Part shown: piece by piece, positions 16,575 to 25,683 of the stretch | Layout: every line of letters begins with the position of its first letter | Numbering within the stretch: the first letter of the stretch is position 1 | Origin: Thioalkalivibrio sp. ALJ16 | GTDB lineage: Bacteria; Pseudomonadota; Gammaproteobacteria; Ectothiorhodospirales; Ectothiorhodospiraceae | DNA length: 64,000 bases | NCBI RefSeq assembly: GCF_000377345.1 | Contig: NZ_KB898041.1 | Location: 62,001 to 126,000, forward strand | Reading direction: 5' to 3' | Made by a program: the position numbers and the translations under genes | Notes under the pieces: model-generated | What the model saw: the letters and a program-made list of their open reading frames with translations, nothing else | Told to the model about the DNA's origin: nothing | The model's database searches: none

Positions 16575-17282
16575 TCAGTCGAGATCGCGCGTCGGAACGC
16601 GTGGGTCCTCGACCTCGTGCTCGTCCAGCATCTGCGTATCCAGCATGAAGCCGATCGCGGCGTCGCTGATGCCGTTGATCACGAACTGCACGGCCAGTAC
16701 CGCGAGGATCAGGCCGAAGACCTTGGTCAGGATGTCCTTCCCGGTGTCGCCCAGGTACTGGACGATGTAGCGCGAATAGATCATCGCGTAGTAGCAGGCC
16801 GCCATGCAGGCCAGCACGCCGAGGAATACGAGCCCCGTGTGATAGACCGTTGGGGCCTCGCTGGTCAGGATCATCACTGTGGCGATCGCGCCCGGGCCGC
16901 TCATGAACGGGATCGCCAGCGGGATCACCGAAATGTCCTCGGTGACGTGCCCCTTGTCGGCCTTGACCTCCTGGGCAGTCTCCTTTTCGGTCGCCCCCTT
17001 CTGCCGGATCATGCCGATCGCGATGCCGAACAGGATGATGCCGCCGGCGATACGAAACGCCGCCAGGGTGATCCCGAACAGCTGGAAGATCACCCCGCCC
17101 AGCAGGGCGAAGGCGAACAGCAGGGAGGTGGCCACCTTGACCGAGCGCAGCGCGATCGCCCGGCGCTTCTCCTCCGAGGCGCGCGGCAGCATCGCCGTGA
17201 AGATGAACGCCGTGGTCAGCGGGTTCACGATCACGAACACCGCCAGGAAGGTAACGACCAGGTATTCGAGTAACACAAGCAT
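16575..17282 (-). CDS. MarC-family integral membrane protein
   Basis: A 235-residue protein with six or so hydrophobic helices. Family-like segments are FVIVNPLTTAFIFTAMLP near the N-terminus, FRIAGGIILFGIAIGMI in the middle and VIPLAIPFMSGPGAIATVMIL after a hydrophilic loop. The name comes from E. coli MarC, whose role is still unclear; a multidrug-resistance role was not confirmed. ATG 17282 gives the standard N-terminus MLVLLEYLVV. It is divergent from cysM and convergent with cbbY, whose stop is 14 bp away. Confidence 0.88.
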   Translation of the reverse strand: MLVLLEYLVVTFLAVFVIVNPLTTAFIFTAMLPRASEEKRRAIALRSVKVATSLLFAFALLGGVIFQLFGITLAAFRIAGGIILFGIAIGMIRQKGATEKETAQEVKADKGHVTEDISVIPLAIPFMSGPGAIATVMILTSEAPTVYHTGLVFLGVLACMAACYYAMIYSRYIVQYLGDTGKDILTKVFGLILAVLAVQFVINGISDAAIGFMLDTQMLDEHEVEDPRVPTRDLD

Positions 17283-17387
17283 GTGTTCGAGCTTAGGCCG
17301 GAATCGCGGCGGTTTCGAGAGGGAAAGGCATGGCGGCGGCTCCGGAGCGCGCGGCGACATGCGTGGGCAGGGACGGGGCCCGGTCGT

Positions 17388-17393
17388 TATACT
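17388..17393 (+). promoter_or_regulatory. Possible -10 box just upstream of cysM
   Basis: TATACT lies only 9 bp before the cysM ATG, with no ribosome site in between. If it is used, the transcript would start at or very near the start codon (leaderless). No good -35 is seen. Confidence 0.3.
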
Positions 17394-17401
17394 CTGCGCG
17401 C

Positions 17402-18313
17402 ATGAAGAAACGCCTGCATCCCGAATCCTTTCCGAGCCTCGAGCACTTTGTCGGCAACACGCCGCTGGTGCGCCTGCAGCGCATGGCGGCCGACCTGCCG
17501 TCCACCGTGCTGGTGAAGCTCGAGGGCAACAATCCCGCCGGTTCGGTCAAGGACCGGCCCGCGCTGAACATGATCCAGGCGGCCGAGCGCCGCGGTGACA
17601 TCCAGCCCGGCGATACCCTGATCGAGGCGACCAGCGGCAATACCGGCATCGCGCTGGCGATGGTCGCGGCGATGAAGGGCTATCGCATGATCCTGGTGAT
17701 GCCGGACAACATGTCCGCCGAGCGCCGCGCCTCGATGAAGGCCTTTGGCGCCGAGCTGGTGCTGGTCTCGCGCGAGGAGAGCATGGAGGGCGCGCGCGAC
17801 CTCGCCGACCGCATGGAGGCCGAGGGCAAGGGCCGGGTGCTGAACCAGTTCGGCAACCCGGACAACCCCGAGGCCCACTACATCGGGACCGGGCCGGAGA
17901 TCTGGCGCGATACCGAGGGCACGGTGACCCATTTCGTCTCGGCGATGGGGACCACCGGCACCATCATGGGGGTGTCGCGCTATCTGAAGGAGCGCGATCC
18001 CGGCGTCCAGATCGTCGGTGTGCAGCCCGCCGAAGGGGCCTCGATCCCGGGCATCCGGCGCTGGCCGGAGGCGTACCTGCCGACCATCTTCGAGGCCTCC
18101 CGGGTGGACCAGACCGTGGACGTGACCCAGGAGGAGGCCGAGGACACCATGCGCCGGCTGGCCGCCGAGGAGGGCATCTTCGCCGGGGTCTCGTCCGGGG
18201 GTTCCGTGGCCGCGGCCCTGAAGCTGGCGGCCGCGACCGAGGGCGGGACCTTCGTCGCGATCATCTGTGACCGCGGCGACCGCTACATCTCCACCGGCGT
18301 GTTCCCCGCATGA
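17402..18313 (+). CDS. cysM: Cysteine synthase B
   Basis: CysM is a PLP enzyme that makes cysteine from O-acetylserine with sulfide, or S-sulfocysteine with thiosulfate. In the 303-residue product, Lys50 in GSVKDRPALNM is the PLP lysine, EATSGNTGIALA is the substrate loop and SAMGTTGTIMGVSRYLKE binds the cofactor phosphate. Thiosulfate use would suit a sulfur oxidiser, but this is inference. ATG 17402 gives a normal N-terminus; the frame extends upstream to 17330. Its stop overlaps the next gene by 4 bp. Confidence 0.94.
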   Translation: MKKRLHPESFPSLEHFVGNTPLVRLQRMAADLPSTVLVKLEGNNPAGSVKDRPALNMIQAAERRGDIQPGDTLIEATSGNTGIALAMVAAMKGYRMILVMPDNMSAERRASMKAFGAELVLVSREESMEGARDLADRMEAEGKGRVLNQFGNPDNPEAHYIGTGPEIWRDTEGTVTHFVSAMGTTGTIMGVSRYLKERDPGVQIVGVQPAEGASIPGIRRWPEAYLPTIFEASRVDQTVDVTQEEAEDTMRRLAAEEGIFAGVSSGGSVAAALKLAAATEGGTFVAIICDRGDRYISTGVFPA

Positions 18314-19116
18314 GCGCCCCGATCCTGATCTTCGATCTCGAGACCGTCCCCGACATCGATGGCGCTCGGCGCCTTCACGACTTCGAGGGTCTGAGCGATC
18401 ACGAGGTGGCCGAGGCGCTGTTCGCCCTGCGCCGCGCGCAAGCCGGAACGGAGTTCCTCAAGCACCCGCTGCACCGGATCGTCTCGATCGGTGTGCTCTA
18501 CCAGGGTGGCGACGCGCTGAAGCTCTCCGCCTTCGGGCGCGAGGGCGAGGACGGCCAGGCGCCGACCGAGGCCGAGCTGCTGCGCCAGTTCTTCGACGTG
18601 ATCGACAAGCGCACGCCGCAGCTGGTCAGCTGGAACGGCGGTGGCTTCGACCTGCCGGTGCTGCACTACCGCGCGCTGGTCAACGGCGTACAGGCCCCGC
18701 GCTACTGGGAGCAGGGCGATGACGACCGCGAGTTTCGCTACAACAACTACCTGTCGCGCTTCCACTGGCGCCACGTGGACCTGATGGACGTGCTGGCCGG
18801 TTTTCAGGGCCGCGCGGTCACCAGTCTCGACATGATGGCGAGCCTGCTTGGCTTCCCCGGCAAGCTGGGCATGGATGGCTCCAAGGTCTGGCCGGCCTGG
18901 CGTGACGGCCGTGCCCGCGAGATCCACGACTACGTGGAGCACGACGTGCTGAACACCTACCTGGTCTGGCTGCGCTTCGAGTACATGCGCGGCAATCTGA
19001 CCGACGCGGCCCTGGCCAGTCGGCAGGAGCAGCTGGCCGAGTACCTGGAGGCCAGCGGCGCGGGCCACCACCGCGAATTCCTCGACGCCTGGCAGCCGGC
19101 CGGACGCGCGGACTGA
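18310..19116 (+). CDS. Predicted 3'-5' exonuclease, PolB-like
   Basis: A 268-residue DEDD-type exonuclease resembling the proofreading domain of family B DNA polymerases. Motifs: ILIFDLETVPDIDGARRL near the N-terminus (Exo I Asp and Glu), SWNGGGFDLPVLHYRA (Exo II), HVDLMDVLAGFQGR and YVEHDVLNTYLVWLRFEY (Exo III-like). No polymerase domain follows. The ATG overlaps the cysM stop (ATGA) and its stop overlaps the rlmD ATG (TGATG), so the three genes are translationally coupled. The substrate is unknown. Confidence 0.88.
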   Translation: MSAPILIFDLETVPDIDGARRLHDFEGLSDHEVAEALFALRRAQAGTEFLKHPLHRIVSIGVLYQGGDALKLSAFGREGEDGQAPTEAELLRQFFDVIDKRTPQLVSWNGGGFDLPVLHYRALVNGVQAPRYWEQGDDDREFRYNNYLSRFHWRHVDLMDVLAGFQGRAVTSLDMMASLLGFPGKLGMDGSKVWPAWRDGRAREIHDYVEHDVLNTYLVWLRFEYMRGNLTDAALASRQEQLAEYLEASGAGHHREFLDAWQPAGRAD

Positions 19117-20456
19117 TGGCACGCATCGACAAGACCCCGTTCGAGGCCACCATCGAGGAGGTCACGCTGGACGGCCAGGGCGTGATCCGCCGCGATGGCA
19201 AGGCCTGCTTCATCCACGGGGCGCTGAAGGGCGAGCGTGTGATGGCCCAGCAGACCGGGCGCAAGCGCCGCTTCGACAGCGCCGAGGTGGTCGAGGTGCT
19301 GGAGCCGGCCCCGGGCCGGGTCGAACCGCCCTGCGAGTTCTTTGGCCTGTGCGGCGGCTGCAAGCTGCAGCATGCCTCCATCGAGACCCAGCGTGCGATC
19401 AAGGAGCAGGCCCTGTTCGATGCCCTGGAGCGTATCGGCCACGTGACCCCCGAGGCCCGTTTCGAGCCGCTGACCGACACCACCCTCGGCTACCGCCGCA
19501 CCGCGCGGCTGGGGGCGAAGTACGTGCCGAAGAAGGGCGGGGTGCTGGTCGGCTTTCGCGAGCGTGGCAGCCCGTATCTGGCCGAGATGACCCACTGCGA
19601 GGTGCTGCACCCGGCCGTGGGGCAGCGCATCCGGGCCCTGCGCGAGCTAATCGGTGGACTCGAGGCGCGCGACCGCCTGCCGCAGATCGAGGTGGCGGTG
19701 GATGATGACGAGCGCGTGGCGCTGATCTTCCGCAACCTCGATCCGCTGTCCGAGGCGGACAGCGCGCGCCTGTCCGCCTGGGCGGAGGCCGAGGGCATTC
19801 AGGTGTATCTGCAGCCTGGCGGCCCGGAGACGGTGGAACCGCTGGCCGGGCCGATCGAGCCGCTGCTCTACCGCCACCCGGATTACGACGTGTCGGTCCC
19901 GTTCATGCCGACGGACTTCATCCAGGTGCATGCCGGGATCAACCGCAAGATGGTCCCGCAGGCGCTGGCCGCGCTGGACCTGCAGCCGGGCCAGCGGGTG
20001 CTGGATCTGTTCTGCGGGCTGGGCAACTTCACCCTGCCGCTGGCGCGCAGCGTGTCGGATGGCGAGGTGCCCGGCGAAGTGGTTGGCGTCGAGGTGGACG
20101 ACGCGATGCTGGCACGGGCGCGCGCCAATGCCCGCGACCAGGGCATCGCCAACACCCGCTACGAACGCGCCGATCTGGATGACGTCGAGGCCCTGAAGAA
20201 CGCGGCATGGCTGGTCGAACGCTACGACCGCGTACTGCTGGACCCGCCGCGCACCGGCGCGGCCGCGGTGATCGAGGCTCTGGCGCCGCAGCGCATCGAG
20301 CGCATGGTCTATGTTTCCTGCAACCCGGCCACGCTCGCCCGTGACGCCGAGCGCCTGGTGCATCATCATGGCTATCGCCTGGAGCGGGCCGGGATCATGG
20401 ACATGTTCCCGCATACCGCCCATGTGGAATCCATGGCCGTGTTCCGGCGCGACTGA
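19116..20456 (+). CDS. rlmD: 23S rRNA (uracil-5)-methyltransferase RlmD
   Basis: RlmD makes m5U1939 in 23S rRNA using S-adenosylmethionine. The 446-residue product has an N-terminal TRAM domain, iron-sulfur cysteines Cys73, Cys79 and Cys82 plus Cys near 163 (MTHCEVLHP), the SAM-binding motif LDLFCGLGNFTLPLA, the DPPRTGAA motif and the catalytic-cysteine motif YVSCNPATLARD near 400. Length is as usual for RlmD. A RlmCD-like dual role is less likely in this lineage. Its start overlaps the upstream stop. Confidence 0.94.
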   Translation: MARIDKTPFEATIEEVTLDGQGVIRRDGKACFIHGALKGERVMAQQTGRKRRFDSAEVVEVLEPAPGRVEPPCEFFGLCGGCKLQHASIETQRAIKEQALFDALERIGHVTPEARFEPLTDTTLGYRRTARLGAKYVPKKGGVLVGFRERGSPYLAEMTHCEVLHPAVGQRIRALRELIGGLEARDRLPQIEVAVDDDERVALIFRNLDPLSEADSARLSAWAEAEGIQVYLQPGGPETVEPLAGPIEPLLYRHPDYDVSVPFMPTDFIQVHAGINRKMVPQALAALDLQPGQRVLDLFCGLGNFTLPLARSVSDGEVPGEVVGVEVDDAMLARARANARDQGIANTRYERADLDDVEALKNAAWLVERYDRVLLDPPRTGAAAVIEALAPQRIERMVYVSCNPATLARDAERLVHHHGYRLERAGIMDMFPHTAHVESMAVFRRD

Positions 20457-20491
20457 CGCGCCGGCCCGACGAGCCAAGAGGGAGAGACCGA

Positions 20492-21130
20492 ATGCTGGAG
20501 ATCGTACAGGCAGGCGGCTGGCTGATGCTGCCGATCCTGCTGTGTTCCGTACTCGCGGTGGCCATCGTGCTGGAGCGGCTGTGGACGCTGCGCCGCTCGC
20601 GCGTGGTCCCGCCGCGCCTGCTGACCTCGGTGTGGGAGCAGATGCGCACCCAGGGCCTCAAGCTCGACGACATCCAGCGCCTGCGCGCGGGTTCGCCGCT
20701 GGGCGCGATCTTGGCCGCCGGTCTGGCCACCCATGACCGCGCGCGCCAGATCACCCAGGAGAGCATCGAGGAGGCCGGCCGTCGCGTGGCCCACGAACTC
20801 GAGCGCTACATGAATACGCTGGGCACCATCGCGATGATCACCCCGCTGCTGGGCCTGCTCGGCACCGTGGTCGGGATGATCGAGGTCTTCACCGTGATTA
20901 CCGAGATCGGCGTTGGCAGCCCGCGCGATCTGGCCGGGGGTATCTCCCAGGCACTGATCACCACTGCCGCCGGCATCGGCGTGGCGATCCCGGCGCTGGC
21001 CTTCCACCGCTACTTCCGCGGGCATATCGACGAGCTGGTGCTGGAGATGGAGCAGGAGGCCACCAAGCTGGTCGAGGTGATCCACGGCGAACGCCCGTCC
21101 GGCGCCGCCGAAGGTGAGGCCCGGGCGTGA
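20492..21130 (+). CDS. exbB: ExbB/TolQ-family proton channel protein
   Basis: A 212-residue inner-membrane protein with three hydrophobic helices (residues about 8-28, 110-135, 150-172) and the family segment TLGTIAMITPLLGLLGTVVGMIEVF. With ExbD it uses proton flow to drive an outer-membrane or envelope process. Its neighbours msbA, lpxK and kdsB recall the exbB-exbD-lpxK cluster of Pseudomonas, suggesting an envelope role rather than TonB-dependent uptake. No tonB gene is seen here. Its GAGAGACC leader is a moderate ribosome site; it overlaps exbD by 4 bp. Confidence 0.88.
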   Translation: MLEIVQAGGWLMLPILLCSVLAVAIVLERLWTLRRSRVVPPRLLTSVWEQMRTQGLKLDDIQRLRAGSPLGAILAAGLATHDRARQITQESIEEAGRRVAHELERYMNTLGTIAMITPLLGLLGTVVGMIEVFTVITEIGVGSPRDLAGGISQALITTAAGIGVAIPALAFHRYFRGHIDELVLEMEQEATKLVEVIHGERPSGAAEGEARA

Positions 21131-21555
21131 ATTTCCGCACCCCGCGACGACAGGAGGAGCCGGGCGTCAACCTGACGCCGCTAATCGATGTCGTCTTCCT
21201 GCTGCTGATCTTCTTCATGGTCTCCACGACCTTTGACCAGCACGCGGATATCGAACTGACCCTGCCCTCGGCCGACCGCGAGGCCGAGGCGGTGGAGCGC
21301 GCGTGGATCGACATCATCGTGGATGCCAACGGTAACTACTTCGTGAATGGGCAGGAGCTGGTCAACCGCCGCGCCGAGACCCTGGAGCGGGTGCTAGCCG
21401 AGGCACTGGAGGGGCGCGAGAGCGATCCGGTGCTGATCCGGGCCGATGCCAATGCCAGCCACCAGTCGGTGGTGCGTGCCCTCGATGTGGTGGGCCGCCT
21501 CGGGATCACGTCGGTCTCCATTGCGACCCTGGGCCAGGGTGCCGATGACAACTGA
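21127..21555 (+). CDS. exbD: ExbD/TolR-family protein
   Basis: A 142-residue partner of the ExbB-like protein: short cytoplasmic N-terminus, one membrane helix near residues 18-38 (LTPLIDVVFLLLIFFMVSTT, with the conserved Asp) and a periplasmic domain. The GTG start overlaps the upstream stop (GTGA). Its last 11 bp overlap msbA. The conserved membrane aspartate argues for an active proton-coupled motor. Confidence 0.9.
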   Translation: MNFRTPRRQEEPGVNLTPLIDVVFLLLIFFMVSTTFDQHADIELTLPSADREAEAVERAWIDIIVDANGNYFVNGQELVNRRAETLERVLAEALEGRESDPVLIRADANASHQSVVRALDVVGRLGITSVSIATLGQGADDN

Positions 21556-23326
21556 CGAACATCACCCGCAGCATTTTGATTCCGGCTGGACGGTCTATCG
21601 CCGTCTGCTGAGCTATGCCTTCGTCTACTGGCCGCTGCTGGTGATCGCGACCGTGGCCATGCTGGGCATGGCGGCGACCGAGGCCGGATTCGCGGCCTTG
21701 ATGAAGCCGCTGATGGACGAGTCCTTCGCCGAGGGCGAGGGCCATGCACTGGTGGCTTGGATTCCGCTGGCCCTGATCGGCCTGTTTCTGGTTCGCGGCG
21801 TGGCCGAATTCGGGTCCGTCTACGCGATGCGCTATGTCGGCCGGCAGGTGGTCAAGCGCCTGCGCGAGGAGTTGTTCGAGCGCCTGCTGCACATGCCGGT
21901 GCAGCGTTTTCAGGAACAGAGCAGCGGCGAGCTGATCTCGCGCGTGACCTACAACGTGGAGCAGGTGGCGACGGCCGCGACCGACGGGTTCAGCACCCTG
22001 GTGCGCGACACCCTGACGATCATCGCGCTGCTGGCCTGGATGTTCTGGCTGACGCCGACCCTGACCCTGACCATCCTGATTATCGCCCCGGTGATGGCCG
22101 TGCTGGTGCGCGTGGTGACCAAGCACTTTCGCCGCATCTCGCACCGCCTGCAGTACAACATGGGCGATGTCACCCACGTGACCCAGGAGGTGATCGAGGG
22201 CCACCGGGTGGTGCGCATCTTCGGCGGCGAGACCTACGAACGCGGGCGCTTCGAGGACATCAACGAGCGCAACCGTCGGCTGCACATGCGCATGGAGGGC
22301 ATCAAGGCGGCCTACACCCCGACCATCCAGTTTCTGGTCGCGGCGGTGCTTGCCTTCGTGATCTGGGTCGCGACCTCCGACTTCGGTGACGACACGGTCA
22401 CGGCCGGCACGTTCGTCTCCTTCCTGACCGCCATGCTGCTGCTGTTGAGCCCGATTCGCCGGCTGTCGATGATCAACGCGACCCTGCAGCGCGGCATCGC
22501 CGCAGGGCAGAGCATCTTCGCGGTACTGGACGAGACGCCGGAGCGCGACACCGGCCACGTGCCGCTGGACCGCGCCGAGGGGCAGCTGGCATTCGAGGAC
22601 GTGGCGTTTCGCTACAGCGCGGACGGCCCGGACGTGCTCAAGGCCATCTCCTTTGCGGTGAAGCCGGGCGAGAACGTGGCCCTGGTCGGCCGCTCGGGCA
22701 GTGGCAAGACCACGCTGGTCAACCTGCTGCCACGCTTCTATCACCCGACCGAGGGGCGCATCCTGCTGGACGGCCACGACCTCGAGACCATCCGCCTGCG
22801 CGACCTGCGCCGGCAGATTGCCTATGTCGGCCAGAACGTCACCCTGTTCGCGGATACCGTGGCCGCCAATATCGCCTACGGCCGGCCCGAGGCGACCGAG
22901 GCAGAGATCCGCGAGGCGGCGCGCGCCGCGCATGCACTGGAGTTCATCGAGCGCCTGCCCGACGGCATGCAGACCCTGGTGGGGGAAAATGGCACCCGTC
23001 TCTCCGGTGGCCAGCGCCAGCGTCTGGCGATCGCCCGCGCCCTGCTGCGGGACGCCCCGATCCTGATCCTGGACGAGGCCACCTCCGCCCTGGACAACGA
23101 ATCCGAGCGCCAGGTGCAGGCCGCGCTGGATGCGCTGGTGAGCACGCGTACCACGCTGGTCATCGCCCACCGCCTGTCCACGGTCGAGGGCGCCGACCGC
23201 ATCCTGGTGATGGACAACGGCCGCATTCTGGAGAGCGGGCGGCACGAGGAGCTGATCGCCCGTGGCGGGGTCTACACCCACCTGCATCGCCTGCAGTTCC
23301 GCGAGGAGGCGGGGGATGCCGGGTGA
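21545..23326 (+). CDS. msbA: Lipid A export ATP-binding/permease protein MsbA
   Basis: MsbA flips lipid A-core across the inner membrane. The 593-residue half-transporter has an N-terminal six-helix membrane domain and a C-terminal ATPase: Walker A GRSGSGKTTL near residue 382, Q-loop YVGQNVTLF, signature LSGGQRQRLAIARALL and Walker B LILDEATSALD, then the switch His in VIAHRLST. ATG 21545 overlaps exbD by 11 bp and gives a natural N-terminus (MTTDEHHP). The next gene starts inside its last 11 bp. Confidence 0.94.
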   Translation: MTTDEHHPQHFDSGWTVYRRLLSYAFVYWPLLVIATVAMLGMAATEAGFAALMKPLMDESFAEGEGHALVAWIPLALIGLFLVRGVAEFGSVYAMRYVGRQVVKRLREELFERLLHMPVQRFQEQSSGELISRVTYNVEQVATAATDGFSTLVRDTLTIIALLAWMFWLTPTLTLTILIIAPVMAVLVRVVTKHFRRISHRLQYNMGDVTHVTQEVIEGHRVVRIFGGETYERGRFEDINERNRRLHMRMEGIKAAYTPTIQFLVAAVLAFVIWVATSDFGDDTVTAGTFVSFLTAMLLLLSPIRRLSMINATLQRGIAAGQSIFAVLDETPERDTGHVPLDRAEGQLAFEDVAFRYSADGPDVLKAISFAVKPGENVALVGRSGSGKTTLVNLLPRFYHPTEGRILLDGHDLETIRLRDLRRQIAYVGQNVTLFADTVAANIAYGRPEATEAEIREAARAAHALEFIERLPDGMQTLVGENGTRLSGGQRQRLAIARALLRDAPILILDEATSALDNESERQVQAALDALVSTRTTLVIAHRLSTVEGADRILVMDNGRILESGRHEELIARGGVYTHLHRLQFREEAGDAG

Positions 23327-24452
23327 TGCCGGGGGGTACGGGGATCACCCGCTCCCGGTCTGGCGTGCGACCTGGCGCGATTACCGTCGGGGCGATGGCA
23401 GTCGGGCACGGGCCCGGCGGGGTTTCCTCACCCCGCCCGCGGATCGCGGGCGGCTGATCTGGATCAAGGCCGGCGGCAGCCCCGAGGACGTGCGCCTGGG
23501 GATCGAGCTGCTGGGTGCGGTGCGCGACAAGCGCCAGGACGTGCGTATCGTCCTGACCTTCGAGCAGGATTACCCGGAGCTCTTCGAGCGCCACATGCAG
23601 CCATTTCGCAAGGTTGGGGTGGGCTACGGCCCCTGCGACCGGCCGCGGGTGGTGCGCCGGGTGCTGCGGCGCTTTCAGCCCCACGGCATCCTGCTGGCCG
23701 GTGGCCGGGCCCCGGTCAACCTGTTGCAGGAGACCGAGGCGCCGGTGATCGCGGTGAACACCGTGCCGGCCACCGGGGCCATGTCCCCGGTGGCCTGCCA
23801 CTGGCCCGTTGATCCCGTCGCCGCCGATGGCTGGCCGCTCGCCGCCCGCGCGCGGGCGCTGGACCCGGCCGACCCCCAGGCCCGGTTCGTCGAGGCGCAG
23901 GCCGATGTGGTGCTGCGCTCGCTGGTCGGGGGCGGGGTGGAGCGCCTGTGGTGGTGGCATGGTACGCCGGCGCAGTGGCCGGCCTGGCGGGCGGCCTGGG
24001 AGGCCTCCGGCTGGGGTCAGACCGACATCCTGCTGGCCAGCCTGCGCGGGGAGGCGGACGCCGTCCCGTTGCCGGGTTCCGACCAGGTGGTCTCGGACTG
24101 GGACCGGTCGGCGCTGGCACCGGGCACCATCCTCCATCTGGACGACCGGCGCTGGTTCGCGGCCGCGGCCAGTGCCGCCCATGCGGTGCACCTGGCCGCG
24201 CCGGATCGCCAGGCCCTGTGGCAGGGCCTGGCTGGCGGGGCGGCCGTGAGCCTGGGCAAGCCGCCGGCCGCGGAGGTGCCCTGTCCGGTACTGGGCGAGT
24301 CGGCTGCGGTGCTGGCGGCCTGGCAGGCACTGCGCGACGACCCAGCGGCGCGGCGCCAGCAGGGTGATGCCGCACGCCGGCGCTTCTGGGACGAGCGGCG
24401 CCAGGTGGATGCGAACTTCGACGCCGTGCTGCAGCAGGTCTGGGACTGGTAG
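23316..24452 (+). CDS. WaaA-like glycosyltransferase-fold protein, function unassigned
   Basis: A 378-residue protein between msbA and lpxK. Its first half recalls the N-terminal domain of Kdo transferase: IWIKAGGSPEDVRLGIELLGAVRD, then a strand-helix pattern with VLTFEQDYPELFERHMQPF and ILLAGGRAPVNLL. The second half (SDWDRSALAPGTILHLDDRRWFAAAASAAHAVHL) is like a divergent nucleotide-sugar domain. Key WaaA residues could not be confirmed and there is no N-terminal membrane anchor. Arg/Ala/Trp-rich composition is unusual. Start 23316 has GAGGAGG upstream. A role in Kdo or LPS metabolism is inferred from context. Confidence 0.6.
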   Translation: MPGDAGGYGDHPLPVWRATWRDYRRGDGSRARARRGFLTPPADRGRLIWIKAGGSPEDVRLGIELLGAVRDKRQDVRIVLTFEQDYPELFERHMQPFRKVGVGYGPCDRPRVVRRVLRRFQPHGILLAGGRAPVNLLQETEAPVIAVNTVPATGAMSPVACHWPVDPVAADGWPLAARARALDPADPQARFVEAQADVVLRSLVGGGVERLWWWHGTPAQWPAWRAAWEASGWGQTDILLASLRGEADAVPLPGSDQVVSDWDRSALAPGTILHLDDRRWFAAAASAAHAVHLAAPDRQALWQGLAGGAAVSLGKPPAAEVPCPVLGESAAVLAAWQALRDDPAARRQQGDAARRRFWDERRQVDANFDAVLQQVWDW

Positions 24453-24454
24453 CC

Positions 24455-25477
24455 ATGGGATCGCTGCAGGCATGGCTTGGTGCCCGGCTGTGGGATCAGT
24501 GGAGCCAGCGCGGGCCATTCGCGGCGGCGATGTTTCCGCTGTCGCTGGTATACGCCGGTCTCGCCGAGTGGAACCGTCAGCGCCAGGAACAATTGCGGCG
24601 CGACATCACCATCCCGGCCAAGGCGGTGATCGTGGTGGGGAACCTGACGCTGGGTGGCAGCGGCAAGACGCCGATGACCGTCTGGCTGGCCAAGCGTCTG
24701 CGTGCCGCCGGGTATCGGCCGGGCATTGTCAGCCGTGGCTACGGCGGTCGCGGGGACGTCGCCGGGATCGCGGTCACGGCCGATTCCGACCCGGTGGTGG
24801 TGGGCGACGAGCCGCTGCTGATCGCGCGGCGCACCGGGGTGCCGGTGCAGGTGGACCGCGACCGGGTCCGCGGCGCGCGGGCCCTGACCGAGCAGGGGGT
24901 GGACGTGGTGATTGCCGACGACGGCATGCAGCACCACCGCCTGCCGCGCGACATCACCATCCTGATGGTCGACGGCAAGCGCCGCTTCGGCAACGGGCTG
25001 TGCCTGCCGGCGGGGCCGCTGCGCGAGCCCAGGCGGGCCCGCGAGCGGGCGGATTTCGTGATCGTGACCGGGGGCGAGCCGGGCCCCGGCGAGATCGCGA
25101 TGGAACTGGTCCCGGCCAGCCGGCTGCTGCGGGTGGACGGGGCCGACGAGTCGCGCAAGCCCCACCGGTTCGCCCGGCGCGATGCCCACGCGATCGCCGG
25201 TATTGCCGATCCGGAGCGCTTCTTCCGTACCCTCGAGGCGGCGAAGATCGGTATCATTCGACATCCGTTTCCCGACCATCATCGGTTCCTGCCGCACCAG
25301 ATCCGCTTCGATGACGAGTTGCCGGTTCTGATGACTGAGAAGGATGCCGTAAAATGCCGGTCGTTTGCGCAGGACAATCACTGGTACTGGCCGATCGCGG
25401 CCCGGTTGCCAACCACTTTCGAGCCGGCGCTGCTCGCGCGTCTGGAGACCGTCAGTCGGCTCAAACACCTGGGGTAA
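24455..25477 (+). CDS. lpxK: Tetraacyldisaccharide 4'-kinase
   Basis: LpxK phosphorylates the 4' position of the lipid A disaccharide at the inner membrane. The 340-residue product has a hydrophobic N-terminal helix (FAAAMFPLSLVYAGLAEWN), the P-loop NLTLGGSGKTPMTVWL near residues 64-79 and the DDGMQHHRL motif. Length matches the family. It starts 2 bp after the WaaA-like gene and is followed 3 bp later by ycaR and then kdsB, the E. coli order lpxK-ycaR-kdsB. Confidence 0.95.
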   Translation: MGSLQAWLGARLWDQWSQRGPFAAAMFPLSLVYAGLAEWNRQRQEQLRRDITIPAKAVIVVGNLTLGGSGKTPMTVWLAKRLRAAGYRPGIVSRGYGGRGDVAGIAVTADSDPVVVGDEPLLIARRTGVPVQVDRDRVRGARALTEQGVDVVIADDGMQHHRLPRDITILMVDGKRRFGNGLCLPAGPLREPRRARERADFVIVTGGEPGPGEIAMELVPASRLLRVDGADESRKPHRFARRDAHAIAGIADPERFFRTLEAAKIGIIRHPFPDHHRFLPHQIRFDDELPVLMTEKDAVKCRSFAQDNHWYWPIAARLPTTFEPALLARLETVSRLKHLG

Positions 25478-25480
25478 TGC

Positions 25481-25675
25481 ATGGACAAGCGTCTGCTCGA
25501 TATTCTGGTCTGCCCGGTCACGAAGGGTCCGCTGAAATATGACCGCGAGAACCAGGAGCTGATCTCGGTCTCCGCCGGGCTCGCCTATCCGATCCGCGAC
25601 GACATCCCGGTCATGCTGGAGGACGAGGCCCGCGCGCTCTCCGAGGACGAGAAGGAACGCTGGCGCGCGGCCTGA
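25481..25675 (+). CDS. ycaR: Trm112-family small protein YcaR
   Basis: A 64-residue conserved protein of the UPF0434/Trm112 family, opening [18 protein letters not shown] and continuing [13 protein letters not shown]. The single Cys in VCPVTKG lies in the position of the partial zinc-ribbon motif. Its biochemical role is unknown; related eukaryotic proteins activate methyltransferases. It is always found beside lpxK or kdsB in related bacteria. It lies 3 bp after lpxK and 8 bp before kdsB. Confidence 0.9.
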   Translation: MDKRLLDILVCPVTKGPLKYDRENQELISVSAGLAYPIRDDIPVMLEDEARALSEDEKERWRAA

Positions 25676-25683
25676 GCGTCCGC

